DNA of 7,451 bases from contig JAJYLU010000073.1 of NCBI GenBank assembly GCA_021787505.1, forward strand, positions 1 to 7,451, in the 5' to 3' direction. This document shows, one piece after another, positions 5,292 through 7,451 of this stretch; positions within the stretch are counted from its first letter, which is position 1, and each line of letters begins with the position of its first letter. Under the pieces are notes generated by a model. That model was not told where the DNA came from. It did no database searches and saw only the letters and a list, made by a program, of their open reading frames with translations. Both the position numbers and the translations under genes were made by a program. The stretch comes from Nitrospirota bacterium (lineage in GTDB: Bacteria > Nitrospirota > Thermodesulfovibrionia > Thermodesulfovibrionales > UBA6898).

Positions 5292-6967
5292 TCAGCTTTT
5301 TCCTGTGTAATGTGCCACGACCTCTTCGGTCTTGACCTTTGTCGTCTCTTTTGTCTTTCTCTTCTTGATCTCGACAAGTCCTTCCTTAAGGTTCTTTTCG
5401 CCGATGACGATCCGGGTCGGTATGCCTATGAGGTCGGCGTCTTTGAACTTTACTCCGGCCCTCTCGTCGCGGTCGTCCATCAGGACATCAAATCCCTTTT
5501 CAATGAATTCCCCGTAAAGCCTTTCCGCGACTTCCATTGTCTTTGTATCCTTGATGTTAAGCGGCAGTATTTCGATGTCGAAAGGCGCGATGCTTTCGGG
5601 CCAAATCATGCCGTCCTTGTCGTTGTTCTGTTCGATCGCGGCCGCGGCGATGCGAGCAGGGCCGATGCCGTAACTCCCCATGATGATCGGTTTCTCCTGA
5701 CCGTTTTCGTCGAGAAATACCGCCTTCAGCGGCAGGGAGTATTTCGTCCCGAGTTTGAATATGTTGCCGATCTCGATCACCCGCTCGACATGAAGAGGGC
5801 TTCCGCACTTGACGCAGAGATCACCTTCCTTTGCGACGTGGATGTCGTGCCATTCCGCCTGAAGTCCTCTTCCGCACGTATTCCTTTAATGTGGTAATGG
5901 GGCTTGTTAGCACCGCTTACGTATACCCCTTCCTTCAGGGATAAGTCCGCAACGATCCTGATCTGATGTCCCATCGGTCCGATGAAGCCAGCCTCGATGC
6001 CCAGTGCCTCCTTCACTTCGGTCTTCTGCGCCGGCCTGTGGTTTCCGATCACATTCGCAAGTTTTTTCTCGTGGAGCTCCTGGTCGCCCCTGACAAGGGC
6101 GAGCACGGGGCCTTTGTCCGTAATGACGAGAATGCTCTTCAGGAAGTAGGAGGCGGGAAGCTTCAGAAAATTTGAGACCTCTGCAATAGTCCTCTTTTCG
6201 GGCGTATGCACCTCTTCACGCTGCCAATCAACCGGCTCGCTCTTCAGCGGTGAGGAAAGGGCGAGCTCAACATTTGCCGAGTAGCCGCAGTTTTTGCAGA
6301 TCGCCACTTCGTCTTCTCCGGCAGCGCTTGGCGCCATAAATTCGTGGGAGACTGCTCCGCCCATCATCCCCGGATCGGATTCGACCATGAAAAACCTCAG
6401 GCCGCACCGCTCGTATATCCGGTGATAGGCGTCGGCATGGAGCCTGTAGTTTTTTTCGAGCGCCTCTTCGGAGACGTCGAAGCTGTAACTCTCCTTCATA
6501 TGGAATTCTCTTGTCCGCAGTATCCCGCTCTTCGGCCTTGCCTCGTCCCTCAGCTTTGTCTGTATCTGGTACCAGACCTGGGGAAGGTCGCGGTAGGAGC
6601 GTATCTCCCTTGACGCCAGCCAGGTCATGATCTCTTCGTGCGTCATGCCGAGGCACATGTCGCGGCCGGACCTGTCTTTGAGCCTGAACATCTCATCGCC
6701 GATCGCGTCCCATCTGCCGGTCTGCTGCCATATCTCGGCCGGATGCAGCACCGGCATCGAAATCTCCTGTGCGCCTATCGTGTCCATTTCTTCCCTGATG
6801 ATGGCGTTGATCTTGTTCATGACCTTCCAGCCGAGGGGAAGGTATATGTAAAGGCCTGCGGCGAGCTGCCGGACAAAACCCGCCCTCAGCATCAGGATAT
6901 GACTTACCGCCTCGGCGTCGGCCGGCACGTCTCTCAACGTGGGTATGAACATGTTCGAATAGCGCAT
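5292..6967 (-). CDS. proS: Prolyl-tRNA synthetase (bacterial type), interrupted by a one-base frameshift
   Basis: A class II aminoacyl-tRNA synthetase that charges tRNA-Pro with proline in the cytoplasm. Start ATG (6965-6967) gives the family-typical MRYSNMFIPTLRDVPADAEA and has GGAGGAA at 6972-6978. Motif 2 is at ~140-165 (R140, E142, R151; TKLRDE, LRTREFHMKESYSF). The editing (INS) domain runs from about 224 to 400 with C224-x-x-C227 and RGDQELHEKK. Reading frame 1 is normal to DFR at residue 370, then runs off frame to a stop at ~5777. Shifting frame at 5858-5859 restores AEWHDIH, a second Cys pair (LCVKCG), VIEIGNIFKLGTKYS, motif 3 (GSYGIGPARIAAAAIEQ) and the anticodon-binding domain to the stop at 5292. 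With one base restored the protein is 558 aa, near the usual ~570. Conservation on both sides implies a recent indel or sequence error, since proS is normally essential. Confidence 0.95.
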
Positions 6968-7013
6968 CGTGTTCCTCCGGAATAATAGACCGTTTGTCGG
7001 CGGCCCGGTTAAG

Positions 7014-7041
7014 ATTAAAGGAAAAAAGAAATGACTGTTTA
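7014..7041 (-). promoter_or_regulatory. Candidate promoter of proS
   Basis: On the minus strand, TAAACA (7036-7041, 4 of 6 to the -35 consensus) and TTTAAT (7014-7019, 5 of 6 to the -10 consensus) are 16 bp apart. Transcription would start near 7007, giving a ~40-base leader before the proS ATG. Motif match only. Another -35-like TTGACC lies further upstream (around 7064-7069) without a good -10 partner. Confidence 0.3.
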
Positions 7042-7062
7042 GAGTAATGAATAGGGGAGGGC

Positions 7063-7082
7063 TAGGTCAAGATATAGACCTA
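7063..7082. repeat. Inverted repeat between the AraC-family gene and proS
   Basis: Perfect 6-bp arms TAGGTC (7063-7068) and GACCTA (7077-7082) are separated by 8 bases, just upstream of the candidate proS promoter. It could be a dimeric regulator site; without a T-run it is not a normal terminator. It may also be chance. Confidence 0.3.
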
Positions 7083-7123
7083 CGCTACCCGCATGAAACA
7101 CACTGCTCGCACTATACCTTCTT

Positions 7124-7451
7124 TCAATTAGCCATTTGACGCAAGCCGGTGATGTCGCGCAATGGCGAGTCACCAAACAAGCGGCTGTACTCTCGGCTGA
7201 ATTGGGAGGGACTTTCATAGCCGACCCGAAACGCCGCCGTTGCCGCGCCCTGATTTTCGGTGAGCATCAACCGCCGTGCTTCGTTCAAACGCAACCATTT
7301 TTGGTATTGCAGCGGGCTCATGGCTGTCACCGCCCGGAAATGATGGTGGAATGTCGATGGACTCATATTGACTTGCCTTGCGAGGTGATCGATACGCAAC
7401 GGCCGTGTGAAGTTACCCTTCAACCAATCGATTGCACGCGCAATCTGTTGA
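7124..7451 (-). CDS. AraC-family transcriptional regulator, C-terminal DNA-binding part (runs off the window)
   Basis: The reading frame is open to the right edge, with [18 protein letters not shown] preceding the TTG at 7421-7423, so the gene's start and N-terminal ligand domain are outside the window. The visible 108 residues form the two-helix-turn-helix AraC DNA-binding domain: the first HTH around [21 protein letters not shown] and the second around [20 protein letters not shown], followed by FGDSPLRDI. The signature [20 protein letters not shown] with [11 protein letters not shown] is typical of a proteobacterial AraC subgroup that often carries an AraC_N-type sensor domain. This domain binds DNA direct repeats and usually activates a nearby or divergent gene. 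The target and effector cannot be deduced here. It is codirectional with proS, 156 bases upstream, and functionally unrelated to it, so an accessory or acquired origin is possible. Confidence 0.92.
   Translation of the reverse strand, partial: QQIARAIDWLKGNFTRPLRIDHLARQVNMSPSTFHHHFRAVTAMSPLQYQKWLRLNEARRLMLTENQGAATAAFRVGYESPSQFSREYSRLFGDSPLRDITGLRQMAN

Noticed and set aside
5292..5780. Second part of proS as an independent 162-aa protein
   Set aside because: It begins inside the conserved VIEIGNIF block with no ribosome binding site, and the same frame is conserved upstream to the frameshift at 5858. It is part of one ProRS.
5310..5897. 195-aa plus-strand frame across the proS frameshift
   Set aside because: It is antisense to conserved ProRS sequence, and its product has no recognisable features.

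Overview
The window is an ordinary stretch of a bacterial chromosome with moderately high GC and dense genes of Gram-negative character. The RNase E/G, ProRS and secreted-protein sequences read like those of Nitrospirota or a deltaproteobacterial-type lineage. That is an impression from the protein sequences, not a database result.

Layout. On the plus strand, positions 1-917 hold the 3' part of a YchF/OLA1-like P-loop ATPase gene whose first ~60 codons lie outside the window. A ~300-base gap follows, ending in a candidate promoter. Next comes a tight three-gene plus-strand cluster: two small genes of unknown function (121 and 99 aa) and an RNase E/G-family endoribonuclease gene, rng (609 aa). 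rng meets a minus-strand gene tail to tail with 4 bases between stop codons. That gene encodes a secreted protein of unknown function, rich in aromatic residues and histidine, with a Gly/Ser/Arg tail built from a 96-bp tandem repeat. After a 319-base gap come minus-strand proS (prolyl-tRNA synthetase) and, at the right edge, the 3' end of an AraC-family regulator gene that runs out of the window.

Functionally, the recognisable genes are mostly translation and RNA housekeeping: YchF (ribosome-associated ATPase), RNase G (rRNA and mRNA processing) and ProRS. The secreted protein and the AraC regulator have no evident link to them. The most concrete anomaly is a one-base frameshift in proS at about 5858. 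Both halves are otherwise intact and conserved, so a base-call or assembly error is more likely than a real pseudogene. Other points worth a look are the divergent switch II region of the YchF homologue, the Arg-rich C-terminal tail of the RNase, the two unknown genes ahead of rng, and the repeat-bearing secreted protein. I found no CRISPR array, insertion sequence, tRNA, rRNA or convincing new multi-gene system.
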